From DASUPK01 sp963782345 (lineage in GTDB: Bacteria > Actinomycetota > Thermoleophilia > Solirubrobacterales > 70-9), in the NCBI GenBank assembly GCA_963782345.1, contig CAWAJF010000016.1:1-64000 (forward strand): a DNA stretch of 64,000 bases, given 5' to 3'. A model generated the notes under the pieces. It made no database searches, was not told where the DNA came from, and saw nothing but the letters and a program-made list of their open reading frames with translations. Shown one piece after another: positions 34,968 through 44,945 of the stretch; position 1 is the first letter of the stretch, and each line of letters starts with the position of its first letter. The position numbers and the translations under genes are program-made.

Positions 34968-36272
34968 TTGTTCGTGGGAGAGGGAAGCTCGATCAGACGA
35001 GTTGTCGCGTGCGCCGTGCTGGTGGCGGCCGCCGCAGTGCTCATGCCCGCTTCGGCCCCGGCGGCCACGATCGCCGTCGACACGACGGACGACCAGTTCG
35101 ACACAGACTCCGCCCACTGCTCGCTGCGGGAGGCGATCTACTCCGCCGACAGCTCCACGCACATCGCCACCTCCACGCCGCCGGCGCCGATCGCGCCATG
35201 CACGGCCGGCGACAAGTTCGTGGACGCTGACGTCATCGAGCTGCCCCCCGGGACCTACACCCTCACGATCGGCGGTAGAGACGAGAACGACGCCGAGACG
35301 GGGGACCTCGACATCTGGGAGGGCCTGGCGATCGAGGGAATGCCGGGCGGCCCGGTGGTCATCGACGGCGGTGGCGTCGACCGCGTCTTCCAGCTGCTGA
35401 GTGACCCACTCGTCACCCTGCGAAACCTGACGGTGACCGGCGGAGACGCGAGCGCACCGGCCTCCATCGACGAGACCGGTGGCGCGGTGGCTTTGACCGG
35501 GATCGGGAACCTCGCCGTCGAGCGGAGCACGTTGAGCGGAAACCAGGCGGATGGAAGCGGCGGCGGGATCGCCGCGGGCGCCACCCTCTCCCTCAGCAAC
35601 TCGACGGTCTCAGGGAACACCTCCACCAACGCGCTTGGCGCCGGCGCGATCGACGCGGGGCTCGCCACCACCCTCAGCCTCGACCATGTCACGCTCACCG
35701 CGAACGCCGGCGGCGCCACCGGTGGGGTCAGCACGCCCTCGACGGGTGCCACGCTTCACGACTCGATCCTGGCGGGCAATTCGGGCCCCAACCCGGATTG
35801 CTCGGGAACGCTCGGCTCCGCGGGCGGGAACGTCGTCGGTAGCACGACCGGGTGCACCTTCAATTCGGTATCGAGCGACGCCCTCAACGTCTCCGCGCTC
35901 CTCGGGCCCCTGGCGAACAACGGTGGGACGACCTTCACCCACGCCCTGCTCTCGGGCAGCCCGGCGATCGACCGGGGGGTGGCGACCTGCGCGCCGACTG
36001 ACCAGCGCGGCGTCGCGAGACCGCAGGGCCCGGCGTGCGACTCCGGCGCTTTCGAGCGGGTGCCGCCACCGGCGAGCTCCCCGCCGACGACGACCGCCAC
36101 AACGACGATTCCGGATCTGACACCCGTGGTCGATCCGTGTCCGCCGCTCCGCAAGAAGCTCCGGAAGGCCAAGCGGAAGCTGCGGGCGGCGAGAAGGGCC
36201 GGCGACCCCACCGCCAAGCCGCGGCGCAAGGTACGCAAGCTGAAGCGGAAGCTGAAGCGGCTCGGCTGCTAG
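34968..36272 (+). CDS. secreted CSLREA-domain beta-helix protein
   Basis: 434 residues; TTG 34968 is the likely start and a GTG two codons later is possible. Signal peptide (about 8-33, ending APAAT). HCSLREAIYSAD (about 50-61) is the CSLREA domain that opens exported right-handed beta-helix proteins. Repeated turns rich in Gly, Asn, Ser and Thr follow (NLTVTGGDAS, STLSGNQAD, STVSGNTS). The C-terminus is unusual: a Thr/Pro linker then a highly basic Lys/Arg tail. It may bind the anionic cell wall. No catalytic site is seen. Confidence 0.82.
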   Translation: MFVGEGSSIRRVVACAVLVAAAAVLMPASAPAATIAVDTTDDQFDTDSAHCSLREAIYSADSSTHIATSTPPAPIAPCTAGDKFVDADVIELPPGTYTLTIGGRDENDAETGDLDIWEGLAIEGMPGGPVVIDGGGVDRVFQLLSDPLVTLRNLTVTGGDASAPASIDETGGAVALTGIGNLAVERSTLSGNQADGSGGGIAAGATLSLSNSTVSGNTSTNALGAGAIDAGLATTLSLDHVTLTANAGGATGGVSTPSTGATLHDSILAGNSGPNPDCSGTLGSAGGNVVGSTTGCTFNSVSSDALNVSALLGPLANNGGTTFTHALLSGSPAIDRGVATCAPTDQRGVARPQGPACDSGAFERVPPPASSPPTTTATTTIPDLTPVVDPCPPLRKKLRKAKRKLRAARRAGDPTAKPRRKVRKLKRKLKRLGC

Positions 36273-36281
36273 CCGGAGGGA

Positions 36282-37607
<1,326 letters not shown>

Positions 37608-37614
37608 GAACCAG

Positions 37615-37620
37615 AGGCTA
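37615..37620 (-). promoter_or_regulatory. -10 box for fumC (leaderless)
   Basis: TAGCCT on the minus strand, 7 bases before ATG 37607. Confidence 0.55.
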
Positions 37621-37621
37621 C

Positions 37622-38089
37622 CTAGCCGAAGCGGTGCCCGGCGGCGTAGCCGCGGCCGAAGGCGCGCTCGAAGCTCGCCGACAGCGTCCCGCCAGTCTGG
37701 CTGAACCGGGCAGCGGAATTGAGGCGCCTGGACAGGTCGGTGTGGATCGCGTCGGCACCCTTGGCGACCGCACCGATCAGGTAGCCGAGCTGAAGGGTGG
37801 CCGGAGCGGAGCCGTTGCGCGCTTGGGCGTTCAGCTTGGTTGCCGCGACGATCATTGCCTGGCCGATGTTCGCCAGCTGCCCGGCGGCCTGCTCGGGGAC
37901 CAGGCAGTCCGAGATCGGGGTCGTGCCCGCCAGGCGGACTTCAGCGGGTGCGCGCTCGAGCGCCCTCAGGTATCCCTCGTTGCCCACCAGGCATGCCGCC
38001 GGGGCGAGGTCGTTCTTCTTCGTGCCGCAGCCCGCGAAGGCGACGATGGCGGCGGCCACCACCACCGCGATGGACGATCGAAGGAGCAC
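37622..38089 (-). CDS. putative lipoprotein of unknown function
   Basis: 155 residues, GTG start. N-terminal signal with the lipobox AFAGC (Cys21). The mature part is helical, with two more Cys (ACLVG, SDCLV) that may pair, and Ala/Gln-rich helices. No family recognised. TAGGAT lies 6 bases before the GTG. It is divergent from a MarR-type regulator with only 42 bases between start codons, so the regulator may control it. Confidence 0.72.
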   Translation of the reverse strand: MLLRSSIAVVVAAAIVAFAGCGTKKNDLAPAACLVGNEGYLRALERAPAEVRLAGTTPISDCLVPEQAAGQLANIGQAMIVAATKLNAQARNGSAPATLQLGYLIGAVAKGADAIHTDLSRRLNSAARFSQTGGTLSASFERAFGRGYAAGHRFG

Positions 38090-38095
38090 GAGCTG

Positions 38096-38101
38096 ATCCT
38101 A
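38096..38101 (-). promoter_or_regulatory. -10 box for the lipoprotein gene (leaderless)
   Basis: TAGGAT on the minus strand, 6 bases before GTG 38089. Confidence 0.55.
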
Positions 38102-38117
38102 CGTCCGCCGCGGCCCA

Positions 38118-38123
38118 TAACTT
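38118..38123 (+). promoter_or_regulatory. -10 box for the MarR gene (leaderless)
   Basis: TAACTT, 8 bases before GTG 38132, in the same 42-base divergent gap as the lipoprotein promoter. Confidence 0.55.
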
Positions 38124-38131
38124 GATTCCCA

Positions 38132-38584
38132 GTGACCGGCGAGGCGACGCCCCTTCGGCCCATCGATCCGCTTGCGCATCGTGCACTGGAGGCGCTGATG
38201 CGGGCCGAGGCGAATCTCACCCGCCGCCTCGCGGCGGATCTCGAGCGGATCGGTGTGTCGGCGACAGGCTTCACGATGCTGGTCCTGCTGACCAGCGCGG
38301 GAGGCCGCCTCGAGCTGCGAACGATGCGTCGCCGCCTGGGGGCATCCAAGGCCACCGCAACGGAGGTCCTCGACACGCTCGAGAACCGCGGTTTCGTCAA
38401 CCGGAGCCGGCTGGAGAGCGATCGCCGGGCGGTCGCCGTCGGCCTCACGGAGGCCGGCTACAACCTCGTCACGCATGCCTTCCCGGCGCACGCCGAGCGC
38501 GTGCGCGAGGCCTTCGGCGTCCTCGACGAGACCGAGAAGCGCCAGCTCGCGGACCTCTGCCGCAAGCTGGACCGCGCAGCCTAG
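38132..38584 (+). CDS. MarR-family transcriptional regulator
   Basis: 150 residues. Winged helix-turn-helix of the MarR type: GFTMLVLLTSAGGRLELRTMRRRLGASKATATEVLDTLENRGFVNR (about 47-92) then the wing SRLESDRRAVAVGLTEAG, with the conserved D-R-R. Dimerisation helices at both ends. It probably represses itself or the divergent lipoprotein gene. The ligand is unknown. Confidence 0.88.
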   Translation: MTGEATPLRPIDPLAHRALEALMRAEANLTRRLAADLERIGVSATGFTMLVLLTSAGGRLELRTMRRRLGASKATATEVLDTLENRGFVNRSRLESDRRAVAVGLTEAGYNLVTHAFPAHAERVREAFGVLDETEKRQLADLCRKLDRAA

Positions 38585-38589
38585 GCGAC

Positions 38590-38811
38590 CTAGTAGCGCG
38601 CGCGGCGTGGGGGCACGGCCGGGTCCTCGAGCGAGGGATCCCGCCTGCCGCGCACGAAGGTCAGATAGAGCCCGAGGATCAACCCGAACACGCCGACCAC
38701 CATCAGGATCAGGCCGACGGTCGGGATGTCCACTGCCCGCCATTTGTCTTCCACCGCGTAGCGGAGGATCGCCCCCACCGCGATCAAAAAGAGCGATGTC
38801 CCGATTGTCAT
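38590..38811 (-). CDS. small membrane protein, DUF6458-like
   Basis: 73 residues with two membrane segments (about 2-18 and 30-52) and a charged tail with RGRRDP. The pattern SLFLIAVGAILRYAVEDKW and the ID-P-TVGLILMVVG are those of a short actinobacterial membrane protein family (DUF6458). AGGAG lies 7 bases before the ATG. Convergent with the MarR gene. Confidence 0.8.
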   Translation of the reverse strand: MTIGTSLFLIAVGAILRYAVEDKWRAVDIPTVGLILMVVGVFGLILGLYLTFVRGRRDPSLEDPAVPPRRARY

Positions 38812-38862
38812 ACTCCGCTCCTGCTCGCTGGCGTCAAGGACGAAACCCGCCCTGGACGCACG

Positions 38863-39054
38863 TCAGTCGAGGCGGCGGATCAGCTCGTTGACCGCCGGGA
38901 CGCGGCTGGCGAAGTAGCCGGTCGCCAACAGCACCGCCTCCGGTAGCTTGCGGACTCGCTCCTCGATCGGAAGCGAATGCGGCGCCTCGGGCACCTTCTC
39001 CGGACGTCTAGACGAGACCTTGTCCGGACGTCTGAGTGCGTTTGGTATGCCCAT
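38863..39054 (-). CDS. small hypothetical protein with an internal duplication
   Basis: 63 residues. A good ribosome binding site (GAGGAG, 8 bases before ATG) supports it. Residues 8-21 hold a repeat RRPDKVSS/RRPEKV from a 24-base direct duplication at DNA level. The C-terminal 40 residues form an amphipathic helix region ending ELIRRLD. No family known. Confidence 0.6.
   Translation of the reverse strand: MGIPNALRRPDKVSSRRPEKVPEAPHSLPIEERVRKLPEAVLLATGYFASRVPAVNELIRRLD
38999..39033. repeat. direct repeat within a small gene
   Basis: TCCGGACGTCT occurs at 38999-39009 and 39023-39033, period 24 bases. It keeps the reading frame, so it is a recent in-frame duplication. Confidence 0.6.
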
Positions 39055-39229
39055 TGGGGTGCTCCTCTTGCGGATTCCGTCTTCTGCGGGCGGAAACCGA
39101 CCCCGTTGCCCTGCACCGGGTGCGGAATGCCTAGCCCCTGCCGATACTCGCGGTGAGGCCCGCTCCGAGCGTGCCTGCCGCGATCTGCCAGCGACTACCC
39201 GACTGGCTGGTCAGCCAAACACCCGCCCG

Positions 39230-39967
39230 TCAGCCGGCCCAGTGCGTTGCCAGGGCGGAGGGGGTCATGCCCGACAAGCGCAGGCAATCCCGCGTCATAT
39301 GCGCCTGGTCGGCGTAGCCGAGGTCGGCGGCCACCCGAGCGAGGTCGCTTTCCCCGGCCGCGACGGCCCCGGCCTGGGCGACCAGGCGCCGGAAGCGCAG
39401 GACCCTGTCGAGCGTCTTCGGCCCGTAACCGACGGCCCGGTGGAAGCGGCGCCTGAGCTGGCGCTCGCCGATCCCGAGCGAGTCGGCCAACCGGTCGACG
39501 CGGCTGCCGGGAAAGCCGAGGCGACGGGTCGCGGCCAGCACCAGCGGATCGGGACCGACCTCCTGGATCCGCGAGCCGACCATCCGCTCGATCAGGTCGA
39601 ATGCCTCGCCGTCATCGTTGCTCTCCCCGAGGCGCGCGGCGAGCTCGCTCGCCCGACCGCCTACGAGCTCCTCCAACCTGACGTGGACATCCAGCACCTC
39701 GCTTGCCGGCATTCCCAGCACGGCGCCGGCGACGCCCGGCCGGAGCCGGAGCCCAAGGATCCTCTCCCCGCGGGCGACCGGGCTGGGCCTGGCGCTTCGA
39801 TCGAGGCCGGCAACCACCAACTCGCCCTCGCGCCAGAGCAGGTCCACGCATCCGTCAGGGAGGACGAGGACGGAATCGCTCGCCCCTTCGGCGACCTCCC
39901 GCACCCAGCGGCAGGCGACCAGCGAGTACGCGTCCCCCGACGGAGCGAGCTCGCGGTATCCGGTCAT
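39230..39967 (-). CDS. AraC-family transcriptional regulator
   Basis: 245 residues. The N-terminal domain (about 1-120) fits the DUF6597 sensor (LVLPDGCVDLLW, LGLRLRPGVAGAVLGM). The C-terminal AraC DNA-binding domain has two helix-turn-helix units: VDRLADSLGIGERQLRRRFHRAVGYGPKTLDRVLRF and VAADLGYADQAHMTRDCLRLSGMTPSAL. It is divergent from the VOC protein gene with 96 bases between starts, and may regulate it. Confidence 0.92.
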   Translation of the reverse strand: MTGYRELAPSGDAYSLVACRWVREVAEGASDSVLVLPDGCVDLLWREGELVVAGLDRSARPSPVARGERILGLRLRPGVAGAVLGMPASEVLDVHVRLEELVGGRASELAARLGESNDDGEAFDLIERMVGSRIQEVGPDPLVLAATRRLGFPGSRVDRLADSLGIGERQLRRRFHRAVGYGPKTLDRVLRFRRLVAQAGAVAAGESDLARVAADLGYADQAHMTRDCLRLSGMTPSALATHWAG

Positions 39968-40063
39968 CGGACCAACCTAATGAACGTCCGAAATCTTCAA
40001 GGCAGGGGCTTTGTTGCCGCTTAGGGTCGGCCTCAATCGCAAATCTCGGAAGGGAGCCATCCC

Positions 40064-40489
40064 ATGGAGCAGCGTCTCAGCCTGATCACACTCGGAATCT
40101 CGGACCTCGACCGCGCCCGCAAGTTCTACGAGGCCCTCGGCTGGAGGACCGGCGCCGGGCAGGCCGACGACATCGTCTTCTTCCAGGCTGGGTGCATGGT
40201 GGTCGCGCTCTGGGGCCGCGACAAGCTCGCCGAGGACAGCGCGGTCACGGACGGCGGGGGCTGGGGTGGCACCACGCTCGCCTACAACACTCGCTCGACC
40301 GACGAGGTCGACCGGGTGATCGAGGAAGCGCGAAAGGCGGGCGCGACGATCGGCCGCGAGCCCGCTGAGACCTTCTGGGGCGGGTACTCCGGGATCTTCA
40401 TCGACCCCGATGGACACCCCTGGGAAGTCGCACATCATCCGCGCTGGACGATCGAGCAGGACGGGGCGCTGACGATTCCCAAGGACTGA
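40064..40489 (+). CDS. VOC-fold (glyoxalase-like) protein
   Basis: 141 residues with two VOC half-domains: SLITLGISDLDRARKFYEALGW and GYSGIFIDPDGHPWEVAHHP. The metal-site His/Glu set is partial at the first strand (L-G-I in place of a His), so it may not be a glyoxalase. Leader with GGAAGGGAG ribosome binding site; TAGGGT at about 40022-40028 may be its -10. Paired with a divergent AraC regulator. Confidence 0.85.
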   Translation: MEQRLSLITLGISDLDRARKFYEALGWRTGAGQADDIVFFQAGCMVVALWGRDKLAEDSAVTDGGGWGGTTLAYNTRSTDEVDRVIEEARKAGATIGREPAETFWGGYSGIFIDPDGHPWEVAHHPRWTIEQDGALTIPKD

Positions 40490-40508
40490 CTGCGAGAATC
40501 CGGCCCCC

Positions 40509-43500
40509 GTGGCCGGATTCCGCCCAGTAGACCCCAAGCAGTCCTTCCCCGAGCTCGAGGAGCGGATCCTCGAACGCTGGCGCGAGCGCGATGTCTTCCG
40601 CCGTTCCTTCGCCAACCGCGCCGGCGCGCCCCTGTGGAGCTTCTACGAGGGGCCGCCCACCGCGAACGGGCGGCCGGGGTCGCACCACGTCCTCGCGCGC
40701 GTCTTCAAGGACATCTATCCGCGCTTCAAGACCATGACCGGCCACCGGGTCCCGCGGAAGGCGGGCTGGGACTGCCACGGCCTCCCGGTCGAGCTCGAGG
40801 TCGAGCGCGAGTTGGGGATCACCTCGAAGGAGGAGATCGAGGAGTTCGGGATCGCCGAGTTCAACGCCCGCTGCCGGGAGTCGGTGTTCCGCTACGTCGA
40901 GGACTGGAATCGCCTGACCGAGCGCGTCGGGTTCTGGCTCGACCTCGACGACCCGTACGTGACGATGACCAACTCCTACATCGAGTCGGTCTGGTGGGCC
41001 CTGCGGCGGATGTGGGACGACGGCCGCCTCTACGAGGACTACAAGGTCGTCCCGTACTGCCCGCGCGACGGCACCGCGCTCTCCTCCCACGAGGTCGCGC
41101 TCGGGTACCACGACGTCGAGGACCCCGCTGTCTACGTGAAGCTCCCGATCCGCGAGCCGGCGCCGAGCGACCAGATCCCGGAGTCGCCGCTCGAGCCCGG
41201 CGACCAGCTCCTCATCTGGACCACCACGCCCTGGACGCTGATCACCAACGCCGCGGTCGCCGCCGGCGCCGAGATCGAGTACGTGAGAGCGCGGGTCGGG
41301 GAAGAGGTGTTCGTGATGGCCCGGGACCGCGTCGAGCACGTCCTGGGGGAGGAGGCCGAGGTGCTCGCCCACTTCCCGGGCGAGACGATCGCCGGAACCT
41401 CCTACGAGCCGCCGTTCGACTACATCACGGACTTCGGCCCGCGCGGCCACACGGTCCTCCTCGCCGACTTCGTCACCACCGAGGAGGGGACCGGCCTGGT
41501 TCACACGGCGATCGCCTTCGGCGAGGACGACTTCCGGCTCGGCGAGCAGTACGGGATCACGCTCCAGAACCCCGTCGATCTGCGGGGCCGCTTCGACGAG
41601 CGGATCACGGACTTCCAGGGCCAGTTCGTCAAGGACGCCGACCCGGCGATCGTCGAGGCGCTGGAGGAGAGGGGCAAGCTGCTGCGCGCCGAGGCCTACC
41701 TGCACGCCTATCCGCACTGCTGGCGCTGCGACACCCCGCTTCTCTACTACGCGAAGGCGAGCTGGTACGTGAAGACCACCGAGGTACGCGACCGGATGCT
41801 CGCCGCCAATGAGGAGATCGGCTGGCACCCCGAGCACATCAAGCACGGCCGGTTCGGCAAGTGGCTCGAGGGCAACGTCGACTGGGCGCTCTCGCGCGAC
41901 CGCTACTGGGGCACCCCGCTGCCGATCTGGGAGTGCGACCAGAGCGACTGCGAGGAGCGCTTCTGCGCGGGGTCGATCGCCGAGTTGCGAGAGAAGGGGG
42001 CAGAGGTCCCCGACGATCTGCACCGCCCCTACATCGACGACGCCAGCTTCGCCTGCGAGCGCGACGGCTGCGACGGGACGATGCGCCGCGTCGCCTCCGT
42101 GATCGACACGTGGTTCGACTCCGGCTCGATGCCGTGGGCGCAGTACCACTACCCGTTCGAGAACGAGGACCTGTTCAAGGACCGCTTCCCCGCCGACTTC
42201 ATCTGCGAGGCGATCGACCAGACCCGCGGCTGGTTCTACACGCTGCTCGCCGAGTCGGTCCTCCTCTTCGACACCTCGAGCTACCGCAACGTGGTCTGCC
42301 TCGGCCTGATCCTCGACCCGGAGGGCCAGAAGATGTCGAAGAGCCGCGGCAATGTGGTCGAGCCCTGGGACGTGATCGCCCGCCACGGCGCCGACGCATT
42401 TCGCTGGTACTACTTCGCCTCCCAGCAGCCCTGGGCCGGGTATCGCTTCTCGGTCGACACCGTCGGGGACTCCGTCCGCCACTTCCTCCTCACGGTCTGG
42501 AACACCTACTCGTTCTGGGTGCTCTACGCGAACGCAACGGGCCTCGAGCCGGAGGCGCTCGCGCAGGTCTGGAGCTCGGGCGGCAGGGGAGATGGATCCG
42601 CGGGCGAGCTCGATCGCTGGGCGCTCTCCCGCCTGCAGCGGACGATCGCCGAGGTCCGCGAGCACATGGACGCCTTCGATTGCACGACGGCCGCTCGCGT
42701 GATCGCGGACTACACCGAGGAGCTGTCCAACTGGTACGTACGGCTGACCCGGCGTCGATTCTGGGACGGTGACGAGACGGCCTTCGCCACCCTGCGGCAC
42801 TGCCTGATCACGGCGATCACCCTGCTTGCCCCCTTCACGCCATTCCTCGCCGATGAGATCTACGTCAACCTCGCCGTCGGGACCGATGAGGATGCCTTCG
42901 GCGACTGCCCCGACTCAGTCCATCTCTGCGACTACCCGGAGGTCGACCCCACGTTGATCGACGAGCAGCTGGAGGCCGGGATGGAGGCCGTCCGCCGCAC
43001 GGTCGAGCTCGGCAGGGCAGCGCGCTCGCAGGCGAAGGTGAAGCTCCGCCAGCCGCTCCGCAAGGCCGTGGTCGTGGCCTCCGACGCCGAGCGCGAGGCG
43101 ATCGAGCGCCTGGCCGGGGTCGTCGCCTCCGAGCTCAACGTCAAGGAGCTCGACTTCGTCCGGACCGAGGCCGAGCTGGTCTCCTATCGGGTGAAGCCCA
43201 ACTACCGCTCACTCGGGCCGCGCTTCGGCAAGAGCATGCCGCAGGTCGCCGCGGCGGTCGAGGCCCTCGACGCCGCCGGCGTCGCCGGGCAGCTGGAGGC
43301 CGGCGCCGAGGTCGGGATATCGATCGACGGCTCCGAGCACACGCTCTCGGCCGACGACATCAACCTCGTCATGGAGCCGCTCGAGGGCTACCAGGTGGAG
43401 GCCGAGTCGGGCCACGCGGTCGCCCTGGAGCTCGACCTCGACGAGGAGCTCCGCCGCGAGGGCCTCGCGCGCGAGGTCGTCCGCGCCGTCCAGGAGGCCC

Positions 43501-43703
43501 GCAAGCAGGCCGGCCTGGAGGTCTCCGACCGGATCTCGCTGGAGCTCGGCGGCGACGACGAGCTCCTGTCCGCCGCCCGCGAGCACGAGAGCTACATCGC
43601 GGGCGAGACCCTGGCGACCTCGGTCGACTACGGCGCCGACGGCGCCGGCGAGCAGGCGACGATCGAGGGCCGGGAGCTGCGGATCGCGGTCAGCAAGGCC
43701 TGA
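40509..43703 (+). CDS. ileS: isoleucyl-tRNA synthetase, class 2 (eukaryote-like) type
   Basis: 1064 residues, GTG start. PTANGRPGSHHV (about 49-60) carries the HIGH-type motif of the type 2 IleRS, and KMSKSRGN (about 604-611) the second ATP motif. GWDCHGLPVELEVE, WTTTPWTLITN (editing domain), YPHCWRCDTPLLYY and ELSNWYVRLTRRRFW are all present, as is the long C-terminal anticodon and alpha-beta region. This type is naturally less sensitive to mupirocin. A weak -10 GAGAAT sits 9 bases before the GTG. Confidence 0.96.
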   Translation: MAGFRPVDPKQSFPELEERILERWRERDVFRRSFANRAGAPLWSFYEGPPTANGRPGSHHVLARVFKDIYPRFKTMTGHRVPRKAGWDCHGLPVELEVERELGITSKEEIEEFGIAEFNARCRESVFRYVEDWNRLTERVGFWLDLDDPYVTMTNSYIESVWWALRRMWDDGRLYEDYKVVPYCPRDGTALSSHEVALGYHDVEDPAVYVKLPIREPAPSDQIPESPLEPGDQLLIWTTTPWTLITNAAVAAGAEIEYVRARVGEEVFVMARDRVEHVLGEEAEVLAHFPGETIAGTSYEPPFDYITDFGPRGHTVLLADFVTTEEGTGLVHTAIAFGEDDFRLGEQYGITLQNPVDLRGRFDERITDFQGQFVKDADPAIVEALEERGKLLRAEAYLHAYPHCWRCDTPLLYYAKASWYVKTTEVRDRMLAANEEIGWHPEHIKHGRFGKWLEGNVDWALSRDRYWGTPLPIWECDQSDCEERFCAGSIAELREKGAEVPDDLHRPYIDDASFACERDGCDGTMRRVASVIDTWFDSGSMPWAQYHYPFENEDLFKDRFPADFICEAIDQTRGWFYTLLAESVLLFDTSSYRNVVCLGLILDPEGQKMSKSRGNVVEPWDVIARHGADAFRWYYFASQQPWAGYRFSVDTVGDSVRHFLLTVWNTYSFWVLYANATGLEPEALAQVWSSGGRGDGSAGELDRWALSRLQRTIAEVREHMDAFDCTTAARVIADYTEELSNWYVRLTRRRFWDGDETAFATLRHCLITAITLLAPFTPFLADEIYVNLAVGTDEDAFGDCPDSVHLCDYPEVDPTLIDEQLEAGMEAVRRTVELGRAARSQAKVKLRQPLRKAVVVASDAEREAIERLAGVVASELNVKELDFVRTEAELVSYRVKPNYRSLGPRFGKSMPQVAAAVEALDAAGVAGQLEAGAEVGISIDGSEHTLSADDINLVMEPLEGYQVEAESGHAVALELDLDEELRREGLAREVVRAVQEARKQAGLEVSDRISLELGGDDELLSAAREHESYIAGETLATSVDYGADGAGEQATIEGRELRIAVSKA

Positions 43704-44372
43704 GTGCCCGACGCGGTGATCTTCGACCTGGACGGCGTCCTGGTCGATTCCGAGGCGGTCTGGGACGACGTTCGCAGGCGGTTCACCGAGGAGAGCGGCG
43801 GCCACTGGCACGAGGCTGCCACGCGAGAGATGCTCGGAATGAGCTCCCTCGAGTGGTCGCGCTACGTCCGGGACCGCCTCGGCGTGGACATGGATCCGGC
43901 GGAGATCTCCTCCGCGGTCGCGAACCGGGTCGCCGAGGGCTACCGGGAGAGGCTGCCCCTGCTTCCCGGCGCCGTCGAGGCGGTCGAATCCCTCGCCGCC
44001 GAGTGGCCGCTCGGCCTCGCGTCCTCGTCGAACCGGCACGTGATCGACCTCGTTCTCGATCTGGCGGGAGTGGCCGACGCCTTCCAGGCGACCGTCTCCT
44101 CGGAGGAGGTCGGTGCGGGCAAGCCGGCGCCCGACGTCTATCTGGAGACGGCGAAGCGGCTCGGCGTCGATCCGGCGTCGTGCGTGGCAATCGAGGACTC
44201 GACCAACGGAATTCGCTCGGCGCACGCGGCCGGAATGGCCGTGATCGCCGTACCGAACGAGGACTTCCCGCCCGAGTCGGCCGCACTCGAGCTGGCGGAC
44301 GTGAAGCTCAAATCGCTCACCGAGGTCACGTCCGGGACGGTCCACCGCCTCCGCCGGCGGCGCGGTTGGTGA
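43704..44372 (+). CDS. HAD-superfamily phosphatase, beta-phosphoglucomutase-like
   Basis: 222 residues, GTG directly after the ileS stop. Motif I FDLDGVLVDSE (7-17), cap domain typical of subgroup I, motif II ASSSN, motif III with KPAPDVYLETAKRLGVDP and motif IV AIEDSTNGIRSAHAAGM. It fits the phosphoglycolate phosphatase/beta-phosphoglucomutase group. Exact substrate unknown. Cotranscribed with ileS. Confidence 0.9.
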   Translation: MPDAVIFDLDGVLVDSEAVWDDVRRRFTEESGGHWHEAATREMLGMSSLEWSRYVRDRLGVDMDPAEISSAVANRVAEGYRERLPLLPGAVEAVESLAAEWPLGLASSSNRHVIDLVLDLAGVADAFQATVSSEEVGAGKPAPDVYLETAKRLGVDPASCVAIEDSTNGIRSAHAAGMAVIAVPNEDFPPESAALELADVKLKSLTEVTSGTVHRLRRRRGW

Positions 44373-44415
44373 GTTTCCAACCGACGGGGGTCGATAACTC
44401 ACCAAGGCCGCCGAT

Positions 44416-44421
44416 TAGGCT
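44416..44421 (+). promoter_or_regulatory. -10 box for the 44428 membrane protein (leaderless)
   Basis: TAGGCT, 6 bases before ATG 44428. Confidence 0.6.
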
Positions 44422-44427
44422 CCCCGC

Positions 44428-44859
44428 ATGGAGCTCGGAGGCGATACGAAAGCCGTCCTCCTCGCCGCGGGTTTGATCTTTCTCGGCGCGCTCCTGCTCG
44501 GCGTCTGGAAGTACCGGGGGATGGCGGCGAGCCCCGAGGGACTCGCCCATCCCTACATCGACACCGCCCACCGAGCCGCGCTCCTCTACTCGTTCGCGAC
44601 GCTGCTGATTGCCACCTTCGTCGAGCTCTCTGGCTGGAGCACGGCCGTCAACCTGATTGCGGCGTTCGCGGTGATCGCCTTCTTCGTCGCCGCGATCCTT
44701 AGCTACGCATGGCAGGGGATGCGCAAGGAGACCGACAACCAGTTCCGTGAGGGCGACGAGCCGCCCGGCCAGCACCCGTTCATGTGGGCGCTGATCGTGG
44801 TCGAGATCGGCGGATTCTCGGTCCTGCTCGCCGGCTTCGTCAGCGAGCAGATCCTCTAG
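44428..44859 (+). CDS. four-helix membrane protein of unknown function
   Basis: 143 residues with four predicted membrane segments (about 9-26, 47-64, 70-92, 119-138). A cytoplasmic loop holds the motif GMRKETDNQFRE. No family recognised. The stop is at 44857-44859, on top of the remains of a ridA gene on the other strand. Confidence 0.75.
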   Translation: MELGGDTKAVLLAAGLIFLGALLLGVWKYRGMAASPEGLAHPYIDTAHRAALLYSFATLLIATFVELSGWSTAVNLIAAFAVIAFFVAAILSYAWQGMRKETDNQFREGDEPPGQHPFMWALIVVEIGGFSVLLAGFVSEQIL

Positions 44860-44945
44860 GCGACGATCGCCTCGGCCTCGATCTCGACCTTCCAGCGCGG
44901 GTCGAGCAGAGCGGCGACGACCACCATGGACGCGGCGGGCCTCAC
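44856..44945 (-). pseudogene. remnant of a RidA (YjgF) gene, 3' end only
   Basis: The minus strand codes a C-terminal tail S-V-R-P-A-A-S-M-V-V-V-A-A-L-L-D-P-R-W-K followed by VEIEAEAIVA and a stop at 44856-44858. This is the typical RidA/YjgF ending (RPAxTxVxVxxLxxPxxxVEIExxA). Upstream of about 44945 the family pattern stops. About three quarters of the gene is missing. It overlaps the stop of the preceding membrane-protein gene. Confidence 0.65.

Noticed and set aside
40398..42800. 800-residue open frame opposite ileS
   Set aside because: Mirror of the strongly biased ileS codons; no domain motif.
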